47,343 bases of DNA from JACQLN01 sp049274895 (lineage in GTDB: Bacteria > Patescibacteriota > Minisyncoccia > JACQLN01), in contig JBASTM010000014.1 in assembly GCA_049274895.1 (NCBI GenBank), positions 1 to 47,343 on the forward strand, written 5' to 3'. The notes under the pieces are model-generated. The model had not been told where the DNA came from. It worked only from the letters and a program-made list of their open reading frames with translations, and did no database searches. The translations under genes and the position numbers were made by a program. Each line of letters starts with the position of its first letter. The first letter of the stretch is position 1. Shown here in pieces: positions 1 to 6,315 of the stretch.

Positions 1-162
1 GGCGAAGACGACGGTGACGGCGAAGGCGGCGAAGGCGGCGGTGGCGAAGGCGGCGGCGACGGCGGCGGTGGCCGCATCATGTCCCCAGACCGCCACACAC
101 ACCTGGTACACGAGCACGTTCAGAACCACTACTGCCAGCGCCCACCAAAACAGCTTTTTCAT
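1..162 (-). CDS. Partial small membrane protein, unknown function (runs off left edge)
   Basis: The minus strand has an ATG at 162, a perfect AGGAGG ribosome site at 170-175 seven bases upstream, and an open frame of 54 codons to the window edge. The protein begins with two lysines followed by a hydrophobic stretch (LFWWALAVVVLNVLVYQV), like an uncleaved signal anchor. It continues as an Ala/Val/Phe-rich segment built from GCC, GTC, TTC and ACC codons, unlike the neighbouring pilin genes. A minus-strand promoter (TTGACA at 232-237, TACACT at 208-213, 18-base gap) supports transcription. Function is not recognised. The low-complexity GC-rich tail could instead be an in-frame repeat, but promoter plus ribosome site favour a real gene. 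Confidence 0.6.
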   Translation of the reverse strand, partial: MKKLFWWALAVVVLNVLVYQVCVAVWGHDAATAAVAAAFATAAFAAFAVTVVFA

Positions 163-207
163 CTTGCTTCCTCCTGCTAAGGGGTGGTGGTTTTAGGTAC
201 TATATTT

Positions 208-237
208 AGTGTAGCATATCCAATATATGCTTGTCAA
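208..237 (-). promoter_or_regulatory. Promoter of the leftmost minus-strand gene
   Basis: Read on the minus strand: -35 TTGACA (237-232) and -10 TACACT (213-208), separated by 18 bases. It lies back to back with the pilD promoter and the two -35 regions overlap, so the two genes probably interfere or are co-regulated. Confidence 0.5.
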
Positions 238-261
238 GTAGGGGTCGGACTATGCTATAAT
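231..261 (+). promoter_or_regulatory. pilD promoter, probably giving a leaderless mRNA
   Basis: A perfect TATAAT (256-261) lies only 7 bases before the pilD ATG at 269, so transcription would start at or next to the A of the start codon. A TTGTCA at 231-236 is a possible -35 but is 19 bases away. No Shine-Dalgarno site is possible in this arrangement. Confidence 0.5.
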
Positions 262-268
262 ATAGCCA

Positions 269-1021
269 ATGAACAGCACCCTCGCCTTTGTTTTAGGTCT
301 TATCGGCGGAAGCTACATAAACGCTTTGGTTTGGCGGCTGTACCGAGGTAAAAATACCGTTTGGGCGAGGTCGGAATGCGTGCGGTGCGGCCATAAGCTG
401 GGTTTTTGGGATTTGATTCCTGTGGTCAGCTTTTTGATGCTAGCCGGCCGGTGCCGCTACTGCCGAGCTAAAATCAGCTGGCAGTATCCGGTGGTGGAAC
501 TGGCAAGCGGTTTGGGCCTTTATTATCTCGCGCTTAATTTTGAACCGGATCTTTTTATCTGGCTCGCCGGAATTTTTCTGATCACGGTTTTTGTTTTCGT
601 CTACGACCTAAAATACCTTTTGATTCCCAACGGCGCGGTGCTGTTGGGGGTTGTCTGGGCGGTGGCGGGACTAGCTTATTTCGGCGGCGATTTTTTAACA
701 TCCTCGCTCGCGGCCGCGCTCGCGTTCAGTTTCTTTTTTCTGCCGTATTATTTGTCCAAAGGCAAATGGATGGGCGGCGGCGACGCCAAACTGGGTTTGT
801 TTTTGGGCTTGTGGTTGGGTTGGCCCGCGATTTTAGAGGCGCTTCTTCTGGCGTATGTTCTGGGCACGGTCGTTGGGCTTGCTCTGGTCGCGAGCGGGTT
901 CGTTACGTTCAAAAGCAAAGTTCCCTTCGGCCCTTTTTTAATTACGGGCGCGTGGCTGGCTTATATGTGGGGCGATGCGATTTTGCAATGGTATGGCAAC
1001 ATTTTACTAAACTACTATTAA
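269..1021 (+). CDS. pilD: Prepilin peptidase (type IV leader peptidase, A24 family)
   Basis: A 250-residue polytopic membrane protein that cleaves the leader of type IV prepilins and N-methylates the new N-terminus. Two CxxC pairs (C37/C40 and C62/C65) in the first cytoplasmic loop match the zinc-binding loop of the PilD family. The two aspartates of the aspartyl protease site are in YDLKYLLIPN (D113) and MGGGDAKLG (D172). Length is typical. It is the first gene of an operon with four pseudopilin-like genes; its TAA overlaps the ATG of the next gene by one base. The ATG at 269 is chosen because the -10 box is just upstream. Identification is secure from motifs and context. Confidence 0.95.
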   Translation: MNSTLAFVLGLIGGSYINALVWRLYRGKNTVWARSECVRCGHKLGFWDLIPVVSFLMLAGRCRYCRAKISWQYPVVELASGLGLYYLALNFEPDLFIWLAGIFLITVFVFVYDLKYLLIPNGAVLLGVVWAVAGLAYFGGDFLTSSLAAALAFSFFFLPYYLSKGKWMGGGDAKLGLFLGLWLGWPAILEALLLAYVLGTVVGLALVASGFVTFKSKVPFGPFLITGAWLAYMWGDAILQWYGNILLNYY

Positions 1022-1677
1022 TGGATAATCTAAAAACCAAAAACCGTTCCGGTTTTACCCCGTTAGAAGCAGAACGCCCCACGGCAAGCCGCGGGGGTGA
1101 ATGCCGGACAGCCCTAACGAACGCAGAGTCTAATGCTTCACGTGAGCTTCTAACGGGGTTTACGCTGGTGGAGATGATCGTCGTCATCGGCATCATTGGT
1201 TTTATGTCGGCCACGGTGTTTTCCAACCAGAACAGGGGTTCCGACCAAAGAAAACTCGCGCTGGAAACCCGCCGCCTGTCACAGGATTTTAGGAAAACCC
1301 AGAATTTCGCCTTGTCTTCCACCACCCACAACTGTTCCGGCAGTGTAAAAGCCGTTCCTTTTGGTATAATTTTAGATGCGGACGCCCCGGACCGTTATTT
1401 GGTGGTGGCTGATTGCAACGCCAATAAAATTTACGATGCCGGCAGCGATCCTATTGTATCCACTACGATTTTTAATTCTGTCAGCATAGACAACCTTAGC
1501 CCCAAGAACGGCGCCAATGCTTTAGAGATTTTTTTTGTGCCGCCCTTGCCTCTAACGGCCATCAATGCCGATGAGTCGAGTTCGGCCAGCGCCGTAATCA
1601 CCTTAAAAGGTTTAAGGAACGATGCGCTCAAGCTAAACATCTATATTAATTCCAAAGGAGCCATCAGCATACAATGA
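1021..1677 (+). CDS. Type IV pseudopilin with an in-frame insertion in its leader
   Basis: A 218-residue prepilin-like protein. The mature N-terminus is LLTG|FTLVEMIVVIGIIGF, the classic type III leader (G/F cleavage, E at +5) followed by the hydrophobic helix. The ATG at 1021 overlaps the pilD stop (TAATG), so it is preferred over a frame extension that starts inside pilD. The leader is unusually long, about 47 residues, because a segment between a first GFTPLE (residues 12-17) and the real GFTLVE has been inserted; its DNA ends in the inverted arms CCCCGTTAGAAGC and GCTTCTAACGGGG. The rest resembles minor pilins (GspH-like). It probably acts in pilus assembly or DNA uptake. Confidence 0.85.
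   Translation: MDNLKTKNRSGFTPLEAERPTASRGGECRTALTNAESNASRELLTGFTLVEMIVVIGIIGFMSATVFSNQNRGSDQRKLALETRRLSQDFRKTQNFALSSTTHNCSGSVKAVPFGIILDADAPDRYLVVADCNANKIYDAGSDPIVSTTIFNSVSIDNLSPKNGANALEIFFVPPLPLTAINADESSSASAVITLKGLRNDALKLNIYINSKGAISIQ
1058..1158. repeat. Palindrome-ended repeat inserted in the pseudopilin leader
   Basis: The arms CCCCGTTAGAAGC (1058-1070) and GCTTCTAACGGGG (1146-1158) are perfect inverted repeats around a GC-rich loop. The short direct repeats GGTTTTAC (1051-1058) and GGTTTAC (1157-1163) flank it like a target duplication. The net insertion is about 105 bp, 35 codons, and the frame is kept. The same arms form the terminator hairpin at 13744-13777. Confidence 0.7.
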
Positions 1678-2231
1678 TCTCAAATCTCAAATCTCAAATC
1701 TCAAATCTCAAAACTGAAAGCTGTTCGGGGTTCACTTTGGTGGAGGCCATTGTGGCCATTGGCGTGATCTCGGTCGGCTTCGTGGGTTCGCTGGTGCTAC
1801 TTTCCAAAAGTTCTTCGCAAGCCAATTTGCTTAAAAGCCGCGTGGTGGTGTCTCATTTGGCGGCCGAGGGTATAGAGGTAGTGCGAAACATCAGAGACAC
1901 CAATTGGCTCAAAGGTTTTGATTGGCGGACGGGCCTCGCCGACACAACTAACGGCATTGTGGATTACGATAGTACGGCAGTGGATGGTTCGGATACCAGC
2001 GAAGGCAGAAGGTGCCTTAACTGGAGCGGCAGTTTTTACAAACACGCCTTGGCCTCGGGCGGCTATGCTTGCAATACCACTTTTAAGCGGCATCTGGAAC
2101 TTAGCTCCAAATCGGAAACCATTTCGGGCCAAGCGGTTAACTATTTAGAAGTTAAAAGCATTATGGAATGGCGAGAGAAAACCCGCACCCAAACCATAAC
2201 CGTAGTGGATCACCTATATGATTGGAAATAG
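1674..2231 (+). CDS. Type IV pseudopilin (PilV/GspI-like)
   Basis: A 185-residue prepilin. The leader ends in CSG|FTLVEAIVAIGVISVGFVGS, giving the G/F cleavage site and E at +5, followed by the hydrophobic helix. Later residues (HLAAEGIEVVRNIRDTNW) fit the PilV/GspI type of minor pilins. Its ATG overlaps the preceding TGA by four bases (ATGA), indicating translational coupling. The first 15 residues are encoded by repeated CAAATCTC units (1678-1712), so the leader itself is partly made of simple repeat. The exact minor pilin class is an inference. Confidence 0.85.
   Translation: MISNLKSQISNLKTESCSGFTLVEAIVAIGVISVGFVGSLVLLSKSSSQANLLKSRVVVSHLAAEGIEVVRNIRDTNWLKGFDWRTGLADTTNGIVDYDSTAVDGSDTSEGRRCLNWSGSFYKHALASGGYACNTTFKRHLELSSKSETISGQAVNYLEVKSIMEWREKTRTQTITVVDHLYDWK
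1678..1712 (+). repeat. Tandem CAAATCTC simple repeat in a coding leader
   Basis: The unit CAAATCT(C) is repeated about four times and encodes NLKSQISNLK in the leader of a pseudopilin. Related units recur at 2240-2256 and 2291-2298 in the next gene and, as CAAATCCC, in mnmA at 19630-19660. Confidence 0.75.
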
Positions 2232-2805
2232 TAAAAAAATCAAATCTCAAATCTCCCCGAAAAGGCCAGTGGCCCTCGGGGCTTTACTGGCAAATCTCAA
2301 AACTGAAAGCTGTGCGGGCTTTACGCTGGTGGAGTTAATTGTCGCCATCGCCGTTTTCGCGGCCACGGTGACGATAGCCAGTTCTATTTTTGTTTCCAGC
2401 GTCGGCTCGCAAAGAAAAAATATCAATCAGCAGGAAGTTTTGGACAACGCCCGGTTCGTTTTGGAAACTATGGGCCGGGCCATCAGGCAGAGCACGGTGC
2501 TGACCTGCCCCGACCAAGCTGCTTGCACCGCCGACACCATCTCGCTTAATCATCCCGTCAAAGGTCCGGTAACATATCAATTGTCCAACGGCCAGATTTT
2601 GGAAAGCGGCACGGCTTTAAGCTCGGCTGGGGTGGTGGTGGAACGCTTGAGTTTTACAATTTTAGGCAATAGTCTGACCGATAACAGCCAACCCCGGGTG
2701 GTGATAAGCGTGTCGCTTAAAAATTCAAGCCCCACGCCGGGAGTAGAGGATTCAATTGATCTTGAGACCACCGTTACCCCGCGCAATTTGCAGATCCAAC
2801 AATAA
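2218..2805 (+). CDS. Type IV pseudopilin (PilW/GspJ-like)
   Basis: A 195-residue prepilin with the processing site CAG|FTLVELIVAIAVFAAT and a hydrophobic N-terminal helix. The helix is followed by a segment (NARFVLETMGRAIRQS) characteristic of GspJ/PilW minor pilins. The ATG at 2218 lies 14 bases inside the previous gene, consistent with coupling. As in its neighbour, the leader carries repeat DNA: CAAATCTC units surround a short palindromic piece (CCCCGA at 2255-2260 and TCGGGG about 20 bases later). The long leader (about 36 residues) is probably a consequence of this. Confidence 0.82.
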   Translation: MIGNSKKIKSQISPKRPVALGALLANLKTESCAGFTLVELIVAIAVFAATVTIASSIFVSSVGSQRKNINQQEVLDNARFVLETMGRAIRQSTVLTCPDQAACTADTISLNHPVKGPVTYQLSNGQILESGTALSSAGVVVERLSFTILGNSLTDNSQPRVVISVSLKNSSPTPGVEDSIDLETTVTPRNLQIQQ

Positions 2806-2809
2806 AAAT

Positions 2810-3172
2810 ATGGATTCCCGAGGCATCGCCCTATTGATAACTTTAGTTCTTTTAGGCACAATGATTGCCACATCTTTAAGCGTGGCGGTTTTAGTGACGG
2901 GCCAAACCGGTATCACCCGCTTGGTGGATGATTCCGTTTTGGCTCTGTTTGCCGCCGATGCGGGCGCCGAAAAAATGTTTTACGCCTGCTCGGGCAAAAT
3001 TCCTTATCCGGCGCCGGCTAACTTCACCAATAGCAACCTAGGCAATGGCGCTGAATATAACGTCTATATGGCGGATGCCTTGGGGAATCAAACCAACAAT
3101 TGCAACGATACAAAAGTTATAAGTAGAGGGCAATATAACACCGCCCAGCGGTCGTTTGAAGCTAGTTACTAA
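2810..3172 (+). CDS. PilX-like pilus assembly protein
   Basis: A 120-residue protein beginning MDSRGIALLITLVLLGTMIA. The short basic leader followed by G and a long hydrophobic helix resembles PilX/GspK-like minor pilins, which often lack the E at +5. The ATG at 2810 starts four bases after the preceding stop; an in-frame upstream start at 2756 would lie within the previous gene and is not preferred. Two cysteines lie in the short C-terminal domain. It closes the pilin operon. Assignment is by N-terminus and position only. Confidence 0.7.
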   Translation: MDSRGIALLITLVLLGTMIATSLSVAVLVTGQTGITRLVDDSVLALFAADAGAEKMFYACSGKIPYPAPANFTNSNLGNGAEYNVYMADALGNQTNNCNDTKVISRGQYNTAQRSFEASY

Positions 3173-3174
3173 AT

Positions 3175-3260
3175 GCGACACCAATATACGAATGCATGCG
3201 AATGACACGAATAAAAACCCATTTGTATCATTCGTGCGAATTAGTGGATTAGCATCGCGC
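3175..3260. repeat. CGAAT-family intergenic repeat
   Basis: The sequence contains GCGACACCAATATACGAATG, then GCGAATGACACGAATAAA and a reverse-oriented TCATTCGTGCGAATTAGTG. It fills the gap between the pilin operon and ligA. Related copies are at 6270-6315, 22892-22966, 28230-28272 and 46124-46208. Confidence 0.75.
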
Positions 3261-3261
3261 T

Positions 3262-5301
3262 ATGACGAAGTCGGCAGCCCAAGAACGAATAGCCAAACTC
3301 AAAGCGGAGATCAACCAGCACCGCTATCTTTATCATGTTTTGGATAAACCGGAGATTTCCGACGCCGCCCTGGACAGCTTAAAGCATGAACTGGTTAATT
3401 TAGAAAAAAAGTTTCCCGACCTAATCACACCCGATTCGCCCAGCCAAAGGGTGGGCGGTGCTCCGTTGCCGTTTTTTAAGAAAGCGAAACACCGCGTTCC
3501 CATGCTTTCTTTGGAAGATGTTTTTGGCGAAGGCGAGTTTGAAGCCTGGAGCCAGCGGATATTAAAATTGGTGCCCCACGAAAAGTTGGAGTTTTTTGGC
3601 GAACTTAAAATTGATGGTTTTGCCGTTTCTTTGGTTTACAAAAATGGTATTTTATCAACCGCTTCCACTCGCGGCGACGGCCAGACGGGCGAGGACGTGA
3701 CCGAGAACTTAAAAACCATAGAAGCGATACCTCTGGTTCTGCGCTCGCCGCCAGCAACAGAAATCAGAAAAATCAGTCTGGACCCTGATCGGGTCCTGAA
3801 AAGCGTAAAGTCCGGCGAGGTGGAGGTGCGGGGCGAGGTCTTTATGACCAAGGCGGTTTTTGCAAAGATAAATCGTGAGCAGAAAAAACTGGGCCTCGCC
3901 GAATACGCTAATCCCCGCAATACCGCCGCGGGCAGTGTCCGTCAACTGGATCCCGCTGTGGCCGCTAAAAGGAACTTGGATTTTTTGGCCTATGATCTGG
4001 TTAGCGATCTGGGGCAGACCCGGCATTCCCAGGAGCATGCACTTTTGAAGTCTTTGGGTTTTAAGACCGATAGCTATGCTTCGGAGCTTAAAAGTGTTGA
4101 GATGGTCAGAAAGTTCTGGGAAAAAATAAAACGCGAGAGGGAGAAATTATCCTGGGAAATAGATGGCGTTGTTATTTCGGTAGATGACAATCGAACTTAT
4201 ACCAAGTTGGGTGTGGTGGGCAAGGCGCCGCGCGGCGCCGTGGCCTTTAAGTTTCCCGGAAAAGAATCCACCACTAAGGTTAAGGCCATTATTGTCCAAG
4301 TCGGCCGCACCGGCGTACTGACCCCGGTAGCGGTATTAGAGCCGGTTGAAATTGGCGGCACCACGGTTACCCGAGCCACACTTCACAATGAAGACGAAAT
4401 CCGGCGCCTGGATGTGCGGGTGGGCGACACGGTTATCGTCCAGCGCGCCGGCGATGTGATTCCCGATGTAGTCAAAGTTTTAGTGAATCTTCGGCCTAAA
4501 AGTTCCAAAGTATTCCGCTTTCCAGCGAAGTGCCCGGTCTGCGGCGGCGAGGTCAAACGCTTAAAAGACGAAGCGGCTCACCGCTGTGTAAATAAAAATT
4601 GCCCAGCCCAACACCGTGAAGGGTTGTACCATTTTGTTTCTAAAAAAGCTTTTGACGTTGTCGGTCTTGGCGCCGAAATTGTTGATAAATTGGTTGAGGC
4701 CGGTTTGGTCAAAAACCAGGCGGATTTCTTCAAGTTGAAGTCCCGAGATCTTTTAGAATTGGAAGGTTTTGCCGAAGTCTCGGCTAGTAAGTTGGTCGCC
4801 TCCATACAAAGATCAAAAAAGATATCTTTGGCTCGGTTCATTTATGCGCTGGGTATAATTCACGTGGGCGAGGAAACAGCCAATCTTTTAGCCGTCTATT
4901 TTGGCGATCTTAACGATTTAAGGCGAGCGGGTGAGGCCGAACTGCAAAAAGTTCCGGGCATTGGAGAAAAAGCAGCGTCTAGTATTAAAGTTTGGTTTGA
5001 GGATGCGGCGAATAGGAATATTATTCGTGGATTGCTGAAGGAGATTGACGTCCAGCGCCCGCCCAAGATTTCTAAAAAACTGGCCGGCCAAACTTTTGTA
5101 TTGACCGGCACCTTGGAAAACTTGTTGCGCGATGACGCCAAAGAAAAAATCCGTCTGCTAGGCGGCGATGTTTCCGGTTCAGTCTCCAAAGAAACCGATT
5201 ACGTGGTGGCCGGCGCCAACCCCGGCTCCAAACTTGATAAAGCCAAGGGTTTGGGTATAAAGATAGTTTCTGAGCGGGAATTTATGGATATGGTGGAGTA
5301 A
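3262..5301 (+). CDS. ligA: NAD-dependent DNA ligase
   Basis: A 679-residue ligase that seals nicks in replication and repair using NAD+. Domains in order: Ia (NMN-binding, 1-65), adenylation domain with catalytic lysine K116 in ELKIDGFAVS, OB fold, zinc finger (C424, C427, C442, C447), helix-hairpin-helix repeats, and a C-terminal BRCT domain (about 600-679). Length matches the family. One oddity: in domain Ia the usual D-A-E-Y-D motif reads SDAALDSL, so the conserved tyrosine that helps bind NMN is leucine. The gene stands alone behind a repeat; its stop abuts the promoter of the toxin-antitoxin pair. Confidence 0.97.
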   Translation: MTKSAAQERIAKLKAEINQHRYLYHVLDKPEISDAALDSLKHELVNLEKKFPDLITPDSPSQRVGGAPLPFFKKAKHRVPMLSLEDVFGEGEFEAWSQRILKLVPHEKLEFFGELKIDGFAVSLVYKNGILSTASTRGDGQTGEDVTENLKTIEAIPLVLRSPPATEIRKISLDPDRVLKSVKSGEVEVRGEVFMTKAVFAKINREQKKLGLAEYANPRNTAAGSVRQLDPAVAAKRNLDFLAYDLVSDLGQTRHSQEHALLKSLGFKTDSYASELKSVEMVRKFWEKIKREREKLSWEIDGVVISVDDNRTYTKLGVVGKAPRGAVAFKFPGKESTTKVKAIIVQVGRTGVLTPVAVLEPVEIGGTTVTRATLHNEDEIRRLDVRVGDTVIVQRAGDVIPDVVKVLVNLRPKSSKVFRFPAKCPVCGGEVKRLKDEAAHRCVNKNCPAQHREGLYHFVSKKAFDVVGLGAEIVDKLVEAGLVKNQADFFKLKSRDLLELEGFAEVSASKLVASIQRSKKISLARFIYALGIIHVGEETANLLAVYFGDLNDLRRAGEAELQKVPGIGEKAASSIKVWFEDAANRNIIRGLLKEIDVQRPPKISKKLAGQTFVLTGTLENLLRDDAKEKIRLLGGDVSGSVSKETDYVVAGANPGSKLDKAKGLGIKIVSEREFMDMVE

Positions 5302-5330
5302 TTGACTGAGAATCGCTATTTTGCTATGTT
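5302..5330 (+). promoter_or_regulatory. Toxin-antitoxin promoter
   Basis: -35 TTGACT (5302-5307) and -10 TATGTT (5325-5330) are spaced by exactly 17 bases, beginning one base after the ligA stop codon. The -10 overlaps the operator palindrome at 5329-5346. Confidence 0.5.
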
Positions 5331-5346
5331 GATTAACATTAATCAA
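5329..5346. promoter_or_regulatory. Palindromic operator of the toxin-antitoxin pair
   Basis: TTGATTAA and TTAATCAA are perfect inverted arms around a 2-base spacer, 11 bases before the antitoxin ATG and overlapping the -10 box. Half-site-like ATCAAT copies follow up to 5355. This is where an autoregulating Phd/YefM-type antitoxin would bind. Confidence 0.55.
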
Positions 5347-5357
5347 TATCAATCAAT

Positions 5358-5618
5358 ATGGTAAACGTAATTCCCATAACTAAAGCCCGTATAAACTTGG
5401 GCAGTATTGTAAAACGAGCCCGATTAGGCAAGGAGTATTTTGTTTTGGAAAAAGACGGCTATCCCATGGTTGGTCTTATGGATATAGACGCTTTTGAGGA
5501 TTTTTTGGAAAACCGCGAGCCAAAAATTAAAAAACAGATAGCCAAATCCTATAAAGAATATAAAGCAGGCAAAATGCGCCCAGTCAGTCTGTTGCTTAAA
5601 GAGTTAAATAAAAAATAA
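5358..5618 (+). CDS. Antitoxin, Phd/YefM type
   Basis: An 86-residue protein with the N-terminal pattern of the Phd/YefM antitoxin fold (VNVIPITKARINLGSIVKRA... YFVLEKDGYPMVGLMDIDAFEDFL). This part forms the DNA-binding dimer. The charged C-terminal part (KIKKQIAKSYKEYKAGKMRP) would wrap the toxin. It lies ten bases upstream of a RelE/ParE-like gene and has its own promoter and palindromic operator. Family assignment rests on sequence pattern and gene pairing. Confidence 0.85.
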   Translation: MVNVIPITKARINLGSIVKRARLGKEYFVLEKDGYPMVGLMDIDAFEDFLENREPKIKKQIAKSYKEYKAGKMRPVSLLLKELNKK

Positions 5619-5627
5619 AGTTTTAGC

Positions 5628-5903
5628 ATGGCGTTCAAGGTTTACACTACTTCCAGCTTTGATCGCGAACTTAAAAAAGCGGTGAGCAAAGATCGTGTGT
5701 TGCTCACCGCTTTTGAAAATATTGCGGCTGTTTTTTCCGCCGATCCCTTCAATTCAAAAAGAGAGTATAACATCAGAAAACTTACCGACGTTGATCACGG
5801 TAAATGGAGATTGCGTCTGGGTGACTATCGGATTAGGTATGATGTTGATGGTCAAAAAGTGATATTGCATTCAATCAAAAATAGAAAAGACACTTATAAA
5901 TAG
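5628..5903 (+). CDS. Toxin, RelE/ParE superfamily
   Basis: A 91-residue protein with the RelE/ParE architecture: an N-terminal strand (FKVYTTSSFDRELKKA), a helical hairpin, then the central sheet motif KLTDVDHGKWRLRLGDYRIRYDVDGQKVILHSIKNRKDTY. The W-R-L-R-x-G-x-Y-R-I-x-Y pattern is typical of mRNA-cleaving RelE members. It follows its antitoxin by nine bases. Whether it cleaves mRNA or targets gyrase cannot be decided here. Confidence 0.87.
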   Translation: MAFKVYTTSSFDRELKKAVSKDRVLLTAFENIAAVFSADPFNSKREYNIRKLTDVDHGKWRLRLGDYRIRYDVDGQKVILHSIKNRKDTYK

Positions 5904-5906
5904 AAA

Positions 5907-5928
5907 CCCCCAGACGTCGGACGTCTGG
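5907..5928 (+). terminator. Hairpin after the toxin gene
   Basis: CCCAGACGTC and GACGTCTGGG pair around one base directly after the toxin stop. There is no T-run, so it may be a processing or stabilising hairpin rather than a classic terminator. Confidence 0.4.
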
Positions 5929-5979
5929 GAAGGTTAGGTCAAGTTTTACCTGTTTTTCAAACCTGTTATTATAAACAGT

Positions 5980-6315
5980 ATGATAAGCAAGGAAGAAGTT
6001 AAGAAGATTACCGAGCTAGCCAGGATAGAAATTCCGGAAGATCAAATAGAAAAATACCAAACCGAACTTTCGGCTATTTTGGATTTTGTGGGCCAGCTCT
6101 CAAAAGTAGATACCTCGGGCGTGGATCCGATCAGGCAAATAACCGGTTTGGAAAGTATTTTTAGAAAAGACGAAGACCGCGGATTGGTTGATCAACAATC
6201 AGGTCACGAATTGGTCCAACAGGCGCCGGAGCATAAAGGCGGATATTTTATTGTGCCCGAAGTGCTAAAGCGCGACACCAATACACAAATACGCGCGAAT
6301 GACGCGAATAAATAA
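5980..6315 (+). CDS. gatC: Asp/Glu-tRNA amidotransferase subunit C
   Basis: A 111-residue GatC, the small subunit of the GatCAB complex that converts Asp-tRNA(Asn) and Glu-tRNA(Gln) to the amide forms. The N-terminal helical pattern (ISKEEVKKITELARIEIPED... ILDFVGQLSKVDTSGVDP) and the PEVLKR end are typical. The last 14 residues (DTNTQIRANDANK) are translated from a CGAAT-family repeat and extend the protein beyond the usual end. The -10-like TATTAT (5967-5972) ends 7 bases before the ATG, suggesting a leaderless mRNA. The stop overlaps the gatA ATG by one base. Confidence 0.93.
   Translation: MISKEEVKKITELARIEIPEDQIEKYQTELSAILDFVGQLSKVDTSGVDPIRQITGLESIFRKDEDRGLVDQQSGHELVQQAPEHKGGYFIVPEVLKRDTNTQIRANDANK
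6270..6315. repeat. CGAAT-family repeat overlapping the gatC 3' end
   Basis: GCGACACCAATACACAAATA followed by CGCGCGAATGACGCGAATAA, a relative of the copies at 3175 and 46124. Here it is translated as the GatC tail and ends at the gatA start codon. Confidence 0.7.

Noticed and set aside
14..196. 60-residue plus-strand frame at the left edge
   Set aside because: It is the antisense of the minus-strand gene that has a promoter and AGGAGG site; the plus frame has neither.
766..1020. Longer start for the first pseudopilin
   Set aside because: The extension overlaps pilD in another frame; the ATG at 1021 overlaps the pilD stop in the normal way.
3156..3347. 63-residue frame between the pilin operon and ligA
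   Set aside because: It is translated from the CGAAT repeat and the ligA start in another frame.
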